From assembly GCA_963831155.1 (NCBI GenBank), contig CAWHOY010000005.1, positions 186,001 through 250,000 on the forward strand: a stretch of 64,000 bases of DNA, given 5' to 3'. A program made the translations under genes and the position numbers. Positions 1 through 8,490 of this stretch are shown here, in pieces. The first letter of the stretch is position 1, and every line of letters begins with the position of its first letter. Origin of the DNA: CAVRXQ01 sp963831155 (GTDB lineage: Bacteria > Actinomycetota > Acidimicrobiia > Acidimicrobiales > Bog-793). The notes below the pieces were generated by a model. It made no database searches and was not told where the DNA came from. It worked only from the letters and a program-made list of their open reading frames with translations.

Positions 1-1335
1 TCAGTTCCCCAGCACTTCCGGTGCGGTGAGCGCAAGCCCGAGCAGTTCAGGGGGTTCGTCGCGGACGCGGTTCAAAGCGGCGCGGCTCGTATTGCTCCAC
101 GAGCCAACCCCGAGCATTCCGCCGATCATGTCGATCCGGTCCGGTCCCGCTGCTTCCTCGATCGGAGTGGTGTCGGCGATCTGGGCGACGCTCTGCGCGA
201 AGTCGAATTGCGCGACGCTCGCCGCCGTCGACAGCCAGTACAGATTCGACCCCCAGCCGCCGACCGTCGGCGGATCGAAAGGGATCTGGCCGAGGTTGGA
301 GAGCACCCACTGCAGATAGCCCGCGCCGCCCATCTTTTTGAACGAATTCGTGCGCAGCCCAAGCCCGCGCATGATTCCCGCGACCCATTCGATTGGTTGC
401 TTCACGAGGCCCCGGTACGACTGCTCGGATCGGAAGTTCGGGTGCAAAAAGATCGCCCGGAGCAGGTTCGTCATATTGAGGTCGCGTGCGTAGCCGCTGG
501 CAAGCTCGGCGACCACCGGGTCGGAGAGCAGGACGGGATACGCGAGCCAGGACCACATCCGCGCGGAGACCCAGCGCGCGGACTGCGGAGTATGGGTGAC
601 GATCGCGACGATGTCGTCTCCGTTGAGATCTCCGTAATACCCCATGAAGCTCTTGTCGCCGAAGTCGTGTGCCCACTCGTCCAGCACAAAGGCTCCGTCG
701 ACGTTGTAGGACCATCCCGTGAACGCGCGTGCGGATTCTCTGACGTCGCTTTGTGAAAACGTCCCGACTCCCATCGTGAAGCGCTCCATCAGCTCCCGTG
801 CAAAGTTCTCGTTCGGGGAGCTGTTCACATCGGTGTCGGCGTCGAGCCAGATCAGCATCGCCGGGTCCTTCGCGATGGCGAGCGTGAGCTCTTCATACGA
901 TCCGGTTCCGAGGGTGCGAAAGAGCTCGTTCTGGTGATACATGAACACCGGGACGCCGACCTTGCTGAACCCCGTCGGGAATTGCCCGTGCAGGAGCAGG
1001 GTTACCTTCTCGCGCAGTGGTGTCGTCGTCGCCGCCATCTTGTCGAGCCACCAGCCGATGAGCCCGATGTACTGATTCCAACTGTTGCCGCCGCGACCCC
1101 TCGCAACTTCGGCGTACGGGGCGACGATCGGCGGACTGACAAGCGACCGGTCCGGCTCGGAGAGGCCGGCGAGCAGCTGGTCGACCGTGGCTTCGAAGCC
1201 CGCCGCGGCGGCGGCGTCGAGTTGGGCGGTGTCCCCGCCGAACCCGGCGCGACGATAAAGAAGAGCGACGTCTGCGCGCGCCGAACTCATCCGCGCCCCG
1301 TCTTTTCTGAGGAACTCGTTCCCTTTCACATTCAC
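1..1335 (-). CDS. DUF1800 family protein
   Basis: This protein of up to 444 residues belongs to the DUF1800 family. The N-terminal stretch ALLYRRAGFGG, the segment NENFARELMERFTMG and the tryptophan-rich FTGWSYN are typical of that family. Its biochemical role is not established; family members often sit beside a DUF1501 (sulfatase-like) gene, which could lie beyond the left edge of the window. The stop codon occupies the first three bases, so the gene is complete. The longest frame starts at GTG (1335); an internal ATG at 1290, giving MSSARADVALL, lies closer to the family's usual N-terminus, and neither start has a strong Shine-Dalgarno. I see no clear signal peptide. Confidence 0.85.
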   Translation of the reverse strand: MNVKGNEFLRKDGARMSSARADVALLYRRAGFGGDTAQLDAAAAAGFEATVDQLLAGLSEPDRSLVSPPIVAPYAEVARGRGGNSWNQYIGLIGWWLDKMAATTTPLREKVTLLLHGQFPTGFSKVGVPVFMYHQNELFRTLGTGSYEELTLAIAKDPAMLIWLDADTDVNSSPNENFARELMERFTMGVGTFSQSDVRESARAFTGWSYNVDGAFVLDEWAHDFGDKSFMGYYGDLNGDDIVAIVTHTPQSARWVSARMWSWLAYPVLLSDPVVAELASGYARDLNMTNLLRAIFLHPNFRSEQSYRGLVKQPIEWVAGIMRGLGLRTNSFKKMGGAGYLQWVLSNLGQIPFDPPTVGGWGSNLYWLSTAASVAQFDFAQSVAQIADTTPIEEAAGPDRIDMIGGMLGVGSWSNTSRAALNRVRDEPPELLGLALTAPEVLGN

Positions 1336-1601
1336 GGGCAGGCCAACGTTCTGGTCGGGAGCGTCTTGCCGCTGGGGCCGGGTCGCCGATGCTACCGGGC
1401 GTCACGCTAATTTGCCACTGATAGTGGCGCGACATCCACGCACTGTGGTGGCGTGTACAACGGACGGTCCGCTGGGGTTCGGTCCAAGACCTGCTCGCCG
1501 ATCACGGAAGGGGATTCGGCGCCGCTCAGCAACGGTCGGACGCCGCTTGGACGGCGTCAAATCAGCCGAGAACCCCAGCCTGTTTGCGGGGGACTGGAAG
1601 G

Positions 1602-1607
1602 TATACT
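1602..1607 (+). promoter_or_regulatory. Candidate -10 box of the rimP operon promoter
   Basis: TATACT lies about 145 bases upstream of the rimP start and shortly before the leader hairpin. No good -35 element is visible at 16-18 bases upstream, so the call rests on the -10 box and its position. It would give a transcript beginning near 1613 that includes the hairpin. Confidence 0.35.
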
Positions 1608-1635
1608 CCACCAGCGGTTTGTCGAACGGAGGGTA

Positions 1636-1678
1636 GGCAGGAACGTGGGCTTTCCGCCCACGTTCTTCTTTTCCTGCC
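1636..1678 (+). promoter_or_regulatory. Leader hairpin / possible attenuator before rimP
   Basis: A perfect 10-bp inverted repeat (GAACGTGGGC at 1641-1650 and GCCCACGTTC at 1656-1665, loop TTTCC) is followed by the T-rich run TTCTTTTCC, like an intrinsic terminator. A competing outer pairing of GGCAGGAA (1636-1643) with TTCCTGCC (1671-1678) would use the same GAA bases and leave the T-rich run bulged. This suggests a two-state attenuator controlling the rimP-nusA-infB operon. The switching is inference. Confidence 0.5.
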
Positions 1679-1752
1679 CGCCGACGATCGCAGTGACGAG
1701 GGGAAACGGGGAGCGGGAGTTGACAACGGTGAGCGGCGGAGCGACCGGCGAA

Positions 1753-2268
1753 ATGACGTCGGGTGGTCCCGACGCGCTCGAGCGCGCCCTTGCGCCGGTC
1801 GTCGGCGCCTTCGGCCTCGCGGTTGTTGACTGCGAGCGGGCGGCAAGGACGCTGCGGGTCATCGTCGAGGGCGACCGGCCGCTCGACCTCGACCGCATCG
1901 CGGAGGTCTCGGCCGCTGTGTCGGTCTTTTTGGATGAACGACCGGAGCTCGCGCCGAGTCACCGATACGACCTCGAGGTCTCGAGTCCGGGGCTCGAACG
2001 TCGGCTGCGCCGTGCCGCGCAGTTCGCGCGATCGGTCGGACAACGCATCGCCGTGCGCACCGTCGCCACCGCGCCCGGAGAACGCCGCGCCGAAGGTGCG
2101 CTCTTGAGCGCCGACGAGGACGGCTTTGCGATCGCGCTCGACGACAGTTCGACGCGCCGGATCGCCTACGCGGACGTCGATCGCGCGCACACGGTTTTTG
2201 ACTGGAAAGCTTCGCTCGCGAGCGCGAAACGCGACGCGCGCCAGGTGGACGCAGGGGCGGCGCGATGA
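1753..2268 (+). CDS. rimP: Ribosome maturation factor RimP
   Basis: RimP assists assembly of the 30S subunit. The protein shows the family's core: LAPVVGAFGLAVVD near the N-terminus, the segment DLDRIAEVSAAVSVFLDE and the signature YDLEVSSPGLERRL. The ATG at 1753 gives 171 residues, with GGAG 11 bases upstream; an in-frame GTG at 1729 with GGGAG nine bases upstream is an alternative that adds eight residues. The gene is first in the translation operon and its stop overlaps the nusA start (ATGA), the classical rimP-nusA coupling. Confidence 0.92.
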   Translation: MTSGGPDALERALAPVVGAFGLAVVDCERAARTLRVIVEGDRPLDLDRIAEVSAAVSVFLDERPELAPSHRYDLEVSSPGLERRLRRAAQFARSVGQRIAVRTVATAPGERRAEGALLSADEDGFAIALDDSSTRRIAYADVDRAHTVFDWKASLASAKRDARQVDAGAAR

Positions 2269-3518
2269 CGGCGACGAACTTCGAATTCCTCGACGCCCTC
2301 CAGCAGATCGCCCGCGACAAGGGCATCTCGGTCGACACTTTGTTGGAGGCGCTCGCCAACGCGCTCGTCGCGGCGTACAAGCGGCTCCCCGATTCAGCAG
2401 AGGAAGCCTTTGTCACGATCGACTCGGACTCCGGTGAGATCCGTGTCTACGGACAAGAGCTCGACGAGGACGGCAACGTCGTTCGCGAGTGGGACGACAC
2501 GCCAGACGACTTCGGGCGTATCGCCGCGCAGGCGGCGAAACAGGTCATCTTGCAGCGCATCCGGGAGGCCGAGCGCGACCTCAAGTACGAGGAGTACGCC
2601 GGCCGTGAGGGCGACATCGTCACCGGCATCATCCAGCAATCCGACAACCGCTACACGTTGTTGGACTTGGGCAAGGTCGAGGCGTTGTTGCCCCAGGCCG
2701 AGCAGGTCCCCTACGAGCGCTATGACCACGGCGCCCGCCTGAAGGCCTACATCGTCGAGGTCCGCAAGACCGCCAAGGGTCCGCAGATTGTCGTCTCGCG
2801 CAGCCACCCTGGGCTCATCAAGCGATTGTTCGAACTCGAGGTACCGGAGATCTCGAACGGCGTCGTCGAGATCAAGGCGTGCGCACGCGAGCCGGGGCAC
2901 CGCACGAAGATCGCCGTCTGGTCGAACGACCCGAATGTCGACCCGGTCGGCGCCTGCGTCGGCGCGCGCGGCGCGCGCGTCCGCATGGTGACGAACGAGC
3001 TACGCGGCGAAAAGGTCGACATCGTCCCGTACTCGGACGACCCGGCCGAGTTCGTCGCCCGCGCGCTGCAGCCGGCTCGCGTAAAAGAGGTGCGCCTCGA
3101 CGAGGCGTCCGGCACCGCCACAGTCATCGTCCACGACTTCCAGCTCTCCCTGGCGATAGGCAAGGAGGGCCAGAACGCCCGCCTGGCGGCGCGCCTGACG
3201 GGCTGGCGGATCGACATCAAAAGCGAGACCCAGCTCGCCGAAGAGGAGTCGGGTGTCGCCGGCGTCGACTGGGCCGAGGGCGAGTGGATCGAGAACGAGG
3301 CTGGCGAAATGGTCTTCCAGCCCGCCGGTGGGGGCGCGCCGGTCTCGATGGCCGAGTGGGAACAGGGCGGCGCGGGTGGTGGAGACGGCGCCGAACAGAC
3401 GCCGAGCGCGGCGGCCGCAACCGCGACGCCCGATCTGCTCGTCGCACAAGGCGCACCGGAAAGCGTCGAGGCCGCCGAAACCGCGCCCGAGGCGGCGACA
3501 GAAGGCGACGCCGGGTAA
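2265..3518 (+). CDS. nusA: Transcription termination/antitermination factor NusA
   Basis: NusA binds RNA polymerase and nascent RNA and modulates pausing, termination and antitermination. In order there are the N-terminal polymerase-binding domain (about 1-112), an S1 domain (about 114-183, GDIVTGIIQQSDNRYTLLDLG), and two KH domains with GXXG loops (GARG near 231 and GKEG near 299). After about residue 325 there is a low-complexity tail rich in Ala, Glu and Gly. At 417 residues it is typical of short actinobacterial NusA. It overlaps rimP by four bases. The YlxR gene that often follows nusA is not visible. Confidence 0.97.
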   Translation: MTATNFEFLDALQQIARDKGISVDTLLEALANALVAAYKRLPDSAEEAFVTIDSDSGEIRVYGQELDEDGNVVREWDDTPDDFGRIAAQAAKQVILQRIREAERDLKYEEYAGREGDIVTGIIQQSDNRYTLLDLGKVEALLPQAEQVPYERYDHGARLKAYIVEVRKTAKGPQIVVSRSHPGLIKRLFELEVPEISNGVVEIKACAREPGHRTKIAVWSNDPNVDPVGACVGARGARVRMVTNELRGEKVDIVPYSDDPAEFVARALQPARVKEVRLDEASGTATVIVHDFQLSLAIGKEGQNARLAARLTGWRIDIKSETQLAEEESGVAGVDWAEGEWIENEAGEMVFQPAGGGAPVSMAEWEQGGAGGGDGAEQTPSAAAATATPDLLVAQGAPESVEAAETAPEAATEGDAG

Positions 3519-3527
3519 GTCGCCGGG

Positions 3528-3546
3528 AGCGGGGTCCTTCCCCGCT
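3528..3546 (+). terminator. Short GC-rich hairpin between nusA and infB
   Basis: AGCGGGG (3528-3534) pairs with CCCCGCT (3540-3546) across a five-base loop, ten bases after the nusA stop. Only TTT follows, so it would be a weak terminator; it may act as an attenuator or RNA-processing or stability site inside the operon. Confidence 0.45.
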
Positions 3547-3658
3547 TTCGCCTCTCCGCCTCAAACCCCTGGTCCGAGGTGTGGGAGGATGGTGAAGCAG
3601 CGCGCACTGTTCGGTGTGTGCCGTCCAGTGTGGGCAAAGACCGAGGAGTAATTGGAAG

Positions 3659-6304
3659 TTGGCGAGAAATATCCGCGTCTATGAGCTCGCTCGAGAGCTC
3701 GGGTTGACGAATAAAGAGGCGCTCGACCTCGCGTTGTCGCTTGGCATCGGCGTGAAGAGCCACTCGTCGTCGATCGAAGACGCCCAGGCCGACCGCGTCC
3801 GCCGCAAGGCGGAGCGCGAGGGCCTGATCCGCGTGACGGCACCCGAGCAGGCCGCGGCCGCGCCGGAGCCGGAGCGCCCCAGCGCGCCACCCCGGGTCGT
3901 CGAGCCGGAACCCGTCCCGGAGATCCACCGCGTGGTGAGAAGCCGACCCGCCTCCGAACTCGGCGAAACGGCCGCCCAGATGGCCCAGCGGGCTGCGCCC
4001 GCCCGACCGCAACCGCCGGCGCCGTCGCGACCGTCACCTGTCCGCCCTGCCGGCCCTCCCTCGTCCGCGCCGCCCCGCCCGCCGCTGACGAGCCCGAGCG
4101 GACGTCCGATCCCGCCGCCACCTGGGCCACGCGGTCCGAGCGGGCGGCCGATCCCGCCGCCGCCCGGAATAGGTGGCCGACCGACCGGCTCGCCGGGCCG
4201 TCCGGCGCCGTCTGGCGCGCCGCGAGGCGGCGGTTTCGGCCAGCGCTCGGCGCCCGGGGGCACGCCGCGCAGCGGCGGCTTCGGTGGTGGAAGACCGAGC
4301 GGAGGTTTCGGCGGTGGCGGCGGCCGACCAGGTGGTGGCGGCTTCGGTGGACGTCCAGGTGGTGGACCGGGCGGACCGGGTGGCGCGCCCGGCGGACGAG
4401 GCGGCCCGGGGGGACGCGGCCGCGCCCCGCAACGGCGCCAGCAACGGCGCCGGCGCAACATCGAAGAGCTGGAGCCGATCCAGGTCGCGCAGTATGTGCC
4501 GTCGAACGCGCCCGTTCCCGATCACGAGGTGATCGTCGAGCGCGGCAGCTCGCCCCAGGATCTCGGACCGAAGCTCAACCGCTCGACAGGAGACGTGATC
4601 CGCTTCCTTTTCTTGCAAGGAGAGGTCGTCACCGCCACCCAGTCGCTGACCGACGACATGATCGAGCTTTTCGCCGCCGAGATTGGAGCGCAGGTCACCC
4701 TCGTCGACCCCGGCGAGGAGCAGGAGGCCGAGTTGCAGGCGCGCTTTTTCGCCGACGACGGCGAGGTCGACCCGGCAACGCTGCGCCCGCGCCCGCCGAT
4801 CGTGACGGTGATGGGTCACGTCGACCACGGAAAGACGCTGTTGTTGGACCGGATCCGCTCCGCGCACGTCGTCGAGTCCGAGGCGGGAGGCATCACCCAG
4901 CACATCGGCGCGTACCAGGTCGAGCGGAACGGCCAGCACATCACCTTCATCGACACGCCGGGCCACGAGGCGTTCACCGCGATGCGTGCCCGTGGCGCCC
5001 AGGTGACCGACCTCGTCGTGTTGGTCGTCGCCGCTGACGACGGCGTGATGCCGCAGACGATCGAGGCGATCAACCACGCCAAGGCGGCCAGTGTCCCGAT
5101 CATCGTCGCCATCAACAAGATGGATAAAGAAGGTGTCGACCCGAACCGCGTCCTGCAGCAGCTCTCCGAACAAGGACTCGTCCCAGAGGCGTGGGGCGGC
5201 GACACGATCACCGTGCAGATCTCGGCGTTGACAGGGATGGGCGTCGACGACCTGCTCGACCAGATCTCGGTCCTTTCCGAGGTGTTGGAGCTAAAGGCGA
5301 GCCCCGAAGGTCCCGCTCGAGGCACCGTCCTGGAAGCGAACCTCGACGTCGGCCGGGGTCCGGTCGCGACGGTGATCGTCCAGTCCGGGACGCTGCGTGT
5401 CGGCGACACGATCGTCGCCGGTGCGGCGTGGGGCAAGGCACGCGCGCTAATCGACGATGGCGGCGACCAGGTGAAAGAGGCGCTCCCTTCGATGCCCGTT
5501 CAGGTGCTCGGACTCTCCGAGCCGCCGGGCGCGGGAGATGAACTGCGCGCGACGACAGAGCTTGCGGTGGCGCGCGAGATCGGTGAGACGCGCGAGCAGC
5601 GGCAGCGCTCGGCGGGCTACGCGCCGATGCCGTCCGCCACGCAATCGGGAGCGAAGCTCGAGGACATCTTCGAGCAGATCCAACGCGGCGAAGCGACGAC
5701 GTTGAACGTCGTCTTGAAAGCGGACGTCCAGGGCTCGCTCGAAGCCGTCACGGAGAGTCTGCGCCGGCTCGAGCGCGAGGACGTGAAGATCGCCTTCGTC
5801 CACCGTGCTGTCGGCGCGATCACCGAATACGACGTCCAGCTCGCCGTGGCATCGAAGGCGACGATCATCGGCTTCAACGTCCGGCCGGATCGTCGCGCCC
5901 GCGAGCTTGCCGAGACGCACGACGTCGAGATCCGCACCTACGAGATCATCTACAAACTCGTCGAGGACATCGAGGCGGCGATGGTCGGCATGTTGGCACC
6001 GATCTTCGAAGAGATCGTCACCGGCGAGGCGGAGGTGCGCGAGGTCTTCCGCGTGCCGCGCGTCGGAGCGGTCGCTGGTTGCTACGTCCAGTCCGGCGTC
6101 ATCACCCGCGGCTCGAAGGTGCGCTTCTTGCGCGAGGGCGTCGTCATCTGGAAGGGCGCGATCAGTTCATTGCGCCGCTTCAAAGACGACGTGCGCGAGG
6201 TCCAGTCCGGCTTTGAGTGCGGAATCGGGCTCACCGACTTCCAAGACCTCCACCAAGGCGACATCATCGAGACCTACGAAGAGCGGGAGATCCCTCGGAG
6301 CTGA
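3659..6304 (+). CDS. infB: Translation initiation factor IF-2
   Basis: IF-2 is the GTPase that delivers initiator tRNA to the 30S subunit. Visible are an N-terminal IF2N domain (RVYELARELGLTNKEALDLA), a Pro/Gly/Arg-rich linker (about 120-270) and a second IF2N-like segment. The G domain has GHVDHGKT near residue 386, DTPGHEAF near 431 and NKMDK near 486, and domains II-IV follow with the C-terminal initiator-tRNA region. I chose the TTG at 3659 because GAGGAG (3643-3648) lies ten bases upstream and homology begins directly after it; the GTG at 3614 would add 15 unrelated residues. The product is 881 residues. Confidence 0.97.
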   Translation: MARNIRVYELARELGLTNKEALDLALSLGIGVKSHSSSIEDAQADRVRRKAEREGLIRVTAPEQAAAAPEPERPSAPPRVVEPEPVPEIHRVVRSRPASELGETAAQMAQRAAPARPQPPAPSRPSPVRPAGPPSSAPPRPPLTSPSGRPIPPPPGPRGPSGRPIPPPPGIGGRPTGSPGRPAPSGAPRGGGFGQRSAPGGTPRSGGFGGGRPSGGFGGGGGRPGGGGFGGRPGGGPGGPGGAPGGRGGPGGRGRAPQRRQQRRRRNIEELEPIQVAQYVPSNAPVPDHEVIVERGSSPQDLGPKLNRSTGDVIRFLFLQGEVVTATQSLTDDMIELFAAEIGAQVTLVDPGEEQEAELQARFFADDGEVDPATLRPRPPIVTVMGHVDHGKTLLLDRIRSAHVVESEAGGITQHIGAYQVERNGQHITFIDTPGHEAFTAMRARGAQVTDLVVLVVAADDGVMPQTIEAINHAKAASVPIIVAINKMDKEGVDPNRVLQQLSEQGLVPEAWGGDTITVQISALTGMGVDDLLDQISVLSEVLELKASPEGPARGTVLEANLDVGRGPVATVIVQSGTLRVGDTIVAGAAWGKARALIDDGGDQVKEALPSMPVQVLGLSEPPGAGDELRATTELAVAREIGETREQRQRSAGYAPMPSATQSGAKLEDIFEQIQRGEATTLNVVLKADVQGSLEAVTESLRRLEREDVKIAFVHRAVGAITEYDVQLAVASKATIIGFNVRPDRRARELAETHDVEIRTYEIIYKLVEDIEAAMVGMLAPIFEEIVTGEAEVREVFRVPRVGAVAGCYVQSGVITRGSKVRFLREGVVIWKGAISSLRRFKDDVREVQSGFECGIGLTDFQDLHQGDIIETYEEREIPRS

Positions 6305-6343
6305 CCTGTTGGGTCCAGCCCGATAGTGAGGCCGGAGGCTTTT

Positions 6344-6742
6344 ATGGGCCGACGAGCGACGCACCACCACCGCCACACCCCCGAGCGGCCGTACCCGCGG
6401 CTCGCGCGGGTGAATCGCCTCGTCCACGAGGTTCTCGCCGACGAGATCGAACGCCTCGCCGACGCCGACGAGCGGCTCGCGCTCGTGACTGTCACCGGCG
6501 TGCTCTGCGAAGAGGACCTGCGGCACGCCGTCGTGTTCTTCGCGTCGCTTCCTGACGGCGCCGCCGAGGCGCTCGAGGAGTACCGGCGCCACCTGCAGGG
6601 CTGCCTCGGATCGGAAATCCGCACGAAAAGGACGCCGGCCCTCCGCTTCGAGGCGGACCCCGCGGTCGCGACCGGCAACCGCATCGAGGACGCCCTGCGG
6701 CGTGTTCGCCAGCCGAACGGCTCCGACGAGGCCGCGCCCTGA
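6344..6742 (+). CDS. rbfA: 30S ribosome-binding factor RbfA
   Basis: RbfA is a cold-adaptation and maturation factor for the 30S subunit that binds near the 5' end of 16S rRNA. The fold is recognisable from RLARVNRLVHEVLADEIERL, the strand ALVTVTGV and the segment FFASLPDGAAEALEEYRRHLQGCLGSEI. The ATG at 6344 has GGAGG (6334-6338) five bases upstream and gives 132 residues, normal for the family. Its stop overlaps the inferred CTG start of truB. The N-terminus carries a short His/Arg-rich run (RRATHHHRH). Confidence 0.93.
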   Translation: MGRRATHHHRHTPERPYPRLARVNRLVHEVLADEIERLADADERLALVTVTGVLCEEDLRHAVVFFASLPDGAAEALEEYRRHLQGCLGSEIRTKRTPALRFEADPAVATGNRIEDALRRVRQPNGSDEAAP

Positions 6743-7626
6743 TCGAGCGCGCGCTCCTCGACGGCGTCGTCGTCGTCGACAAACCCGCCGGCTGGACGTC
6801 GCACGACGTCGTCGCGAAGGCGCGCCACCTCCTCGGCGAACGCCGCGTCGGTCACGCTGGCACGCTCGATCCCGCCGCCACCGGCGTACTCGTCCTGGGC
6901 GTCGGCCGGGCGACGAGGATGCTGCGTTTCGCTACTGATTTGGAAAAGCACTACGTCGGCGAGGTCGTGCTCGGCGTCGCCACATCGACGCTCGACGACG
7001 AGGGAGAAGTTGTCGCGACGTTCGACATGGCCGGGGTGTCCCTCGACGACGTGCGCGGTGTCGCCGCCACGCTGACCGGGTCGATCGAACAGATCCCGCC
7101 AATGGTCTCGGCTCTGAAGGTCGGCGGACGCCGCCTGTACGCACTCGCCCGTCAAGGGATCGAGATCGAACGCGCTTCGCGCACGGTCGAAGTCCGGCGT
7201 TTCGACGTCGAGGCGACGACGAAAGATCACGTCTTCCGGATCGAAGTCGACTGTTCGTCGGGGACTTACGTCCGCGTGCTCGCGGCGGATGTCGGTGCGG
7301 CGCTCGGTGGTGGTGCGCATCTGCGCGCTCTGCGGCGTCTCTCCGTCGGACACTTCGACCTGTCGAATGCGGTCACTCCAGAGGACGTCTCCGCTCTTGC
7401 GATTCGTGCGCCGAGCGAGCTCGTCGCACACTTGCCAAATGGAACGGTCGACGAGGACGTCGCGGCGATGGTGCGGCACGGCCGCGTGCTCGAGCGGCGT
7501 CGGATCGGCGCGGTCGGTGACGGACCGTTCGTCATCTACGACGAGAACGGCGCGCTACTCGCCATCTACGCGCCGGTGAGTGCCGAGCGCTCGAAACCGC
7601 TCGTCGTACTGAAGGCGGGCTCCTGA
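6739..7626 (+). CDS. truB: tRNA pseudouridine(55) synthase TruB, probable CTG start
   Basis: TruB makes pseudouridine 55 in the T-loop of tRNAs. The N-terminal half holds the diagnostic segments VVDKPAGWTSHD and GHAGTLDPAATGVL, whose aspartate (residue 44 here) is catalytic. The first ATG in frame is at 6919, downstream of these motifs, so it cannot be the start. From the in-frame stop at 6553 to 6919 there is no ATG, GTG or TTG. The CTG at 6739 overlaps the rbfA stop as CTGA and has GAGG (6728-6731) seven bases upstream, so I take it as the start, giving 295 residues, a normal TruB length. A sequencing error that hides a start cannot be excluded. Confidence 0.9.
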   Translation: MIERALLDGVVVVDKPAGWTSHDVVAKARHLLGERRVGHAGTLDPAATGVLVLGVGRATRMLRFATDLEKHYVGEVVLGVATSTLDDEGEVVATFDMAGVSLDDVRGVAATLTGSIEQIPPMVSALKVGGRRLYALARQGIEIERASRTVEVRRFDVEATTKDHVFRIEVDCSSGTYVRVLAADVGAALGGGAHLRALRRLSVGHFDLSNAVTPEDVSALAIRAPSELVAHLPNGTVDEDVAAMVRHGRVLERRRIGAVGDGPFVIYDENGALLAIYAPVSAERSKPLVVLKAGS

Positions 7627-7659
7627 GTACGACACCTCGGCAATTAGCGTGAGCGATCG

Positions 7660-8481
7660 ATGACCGCGACGATCCCCGAGCGACAGCGCAGCGCGGCGAC
7701 GATCGGAACCTTCGACGGCGTACACGTTGGTCATCAACAGCTCGTCGCGACAACACGTCGACTCGCCGACGAACAGGGGTTGCGCGACATCGTCGTCACC
7801 TTCGACCGCCATCCGTTCGCGACGATCCGCCCCCAGGCGACGCCGAAGCTGCTGACGACGCAGGAACAGAAGATTGACCTCCTGCATTCGTTGGGCGCTG
7901 ACGACGTCGTCGTCTTGACTTTCGACGCCGCCCGATCCCACCAGGAGCCCGAGAGCTTCATCGAGGACTTCCTCGTCGGCGAGCTGCGGGTCGCGGTCGT
8001 CGTCGTCGGTGCGGGCTTCCGCTTCGGCCACCGGGCGCGAGGCGATGCGGCGATGCTGCAAGAAATGGGGGAGAAGCTCGGCTTCGCGGTCGTGACCTTG
8101 GACCTCGTCGGCGACGACACGGGCGGTGTCGTCTCCTCGTCGCACATCCGCGAGCTGATTGCCGAGGCTCGCTTCGACGACGCCGAGCAACTTCTCGGTC
8201 GGCCCTTCGAGGTGCGGGGCGAGTTCGTGGACGGCGATGGTCTGCGCATCGCCGTGCCGCGGGAGCTGTTGCTGCCGCCGGCGGGCCGCTATGCGGCGGA
8301 CCTCATGACAGAAGATGGCTTGGCCGACGCCGTCGTTCGAATCGTCGAGGGCGGTGGCGACGACGAGGCGATGGTCGAGGTGATCGTGGGGGAGGGAGAG
8401 CGGGCATGGGTCGGGCCCGCCGCGCTGCGCTTTCATCGACGCATCGACGACCCAGCTTCCGGCGGGGAAGTCCGCCGGTAG
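7660..8481 (+). CDS. ribF: RibF-like FAD synthetase, riboflavin kinase domain degenerate
   Basis: RibF normally phosphorylates riboflavin and adenylylates FMN to FAD. The N-terminal adenylyltransferase domain (about 1-180) is intact: GTFDGVHVGHQQL with the HxGH-type motif, VTFDRHPFATIRP and the SSSHIREL segment. The C-terminal part (about 185-273) is shorter than the roughly 125-residue kinase domain and lacks the G-PTAN signature; the sequence runs GEFVDGDGLRIAVPRELLL where that loop should be. Start ATG 7660. It may be a monofunctional FMN adenylyltransferase with a vestigial kinase domain. It follows truB, its common neighbour. Confidence 0.87.
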   Translation: MTATIPERQRSAATIGTFDGVHVGHQQLVATTRRLADEQGLRDIVVTFDRHPFATIRPQATPKLLTTQEQKIDLLHSLGADDVVVLTFDAARSHQEPESFIEDFLVGELRVAVVVVGAGFRFGHRARGDAAMLQEMGEKLGFAVVTLDLVGDDTGGVVSSSHIRELIAEARFDDAEQLLGRPFEVRGEFVDGDGLRIAVPRELLLPPAGRYAADLMTEDGLADAVVRIVEGGGDDEAMVEVIVGEGERAWVGPAALRFHRRIDDPASGGEVRR

Positions 8482-8490
8482 CCTTCGGCC

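Larger units (their letters stand above)
1336..1752. other. Intergenic region upstream of rimP
   Basis: This stretch separates the divergent DUF1800 gene and the rimP operon. I find no supported gene in it. It holds a 6-bp hairpin GCCACT/AGTGGC at 1414-1428, a TATACT box at 1602-1607 and the leader hairpin described separately. Confidence 0.6.

Noticed and set aside
2747..4012. 421-codon minus-strand frame over nusA and infB
   Set aside because: Antisense shadow of two recognised genes.
4080..4440. Repetitive GC-rich stretch that could be mistaken for a repeat array
   Set aside because: It is the low-complexity linker of IF-2, in frame, with no regular spacer pattern, so not a CRISPR array.
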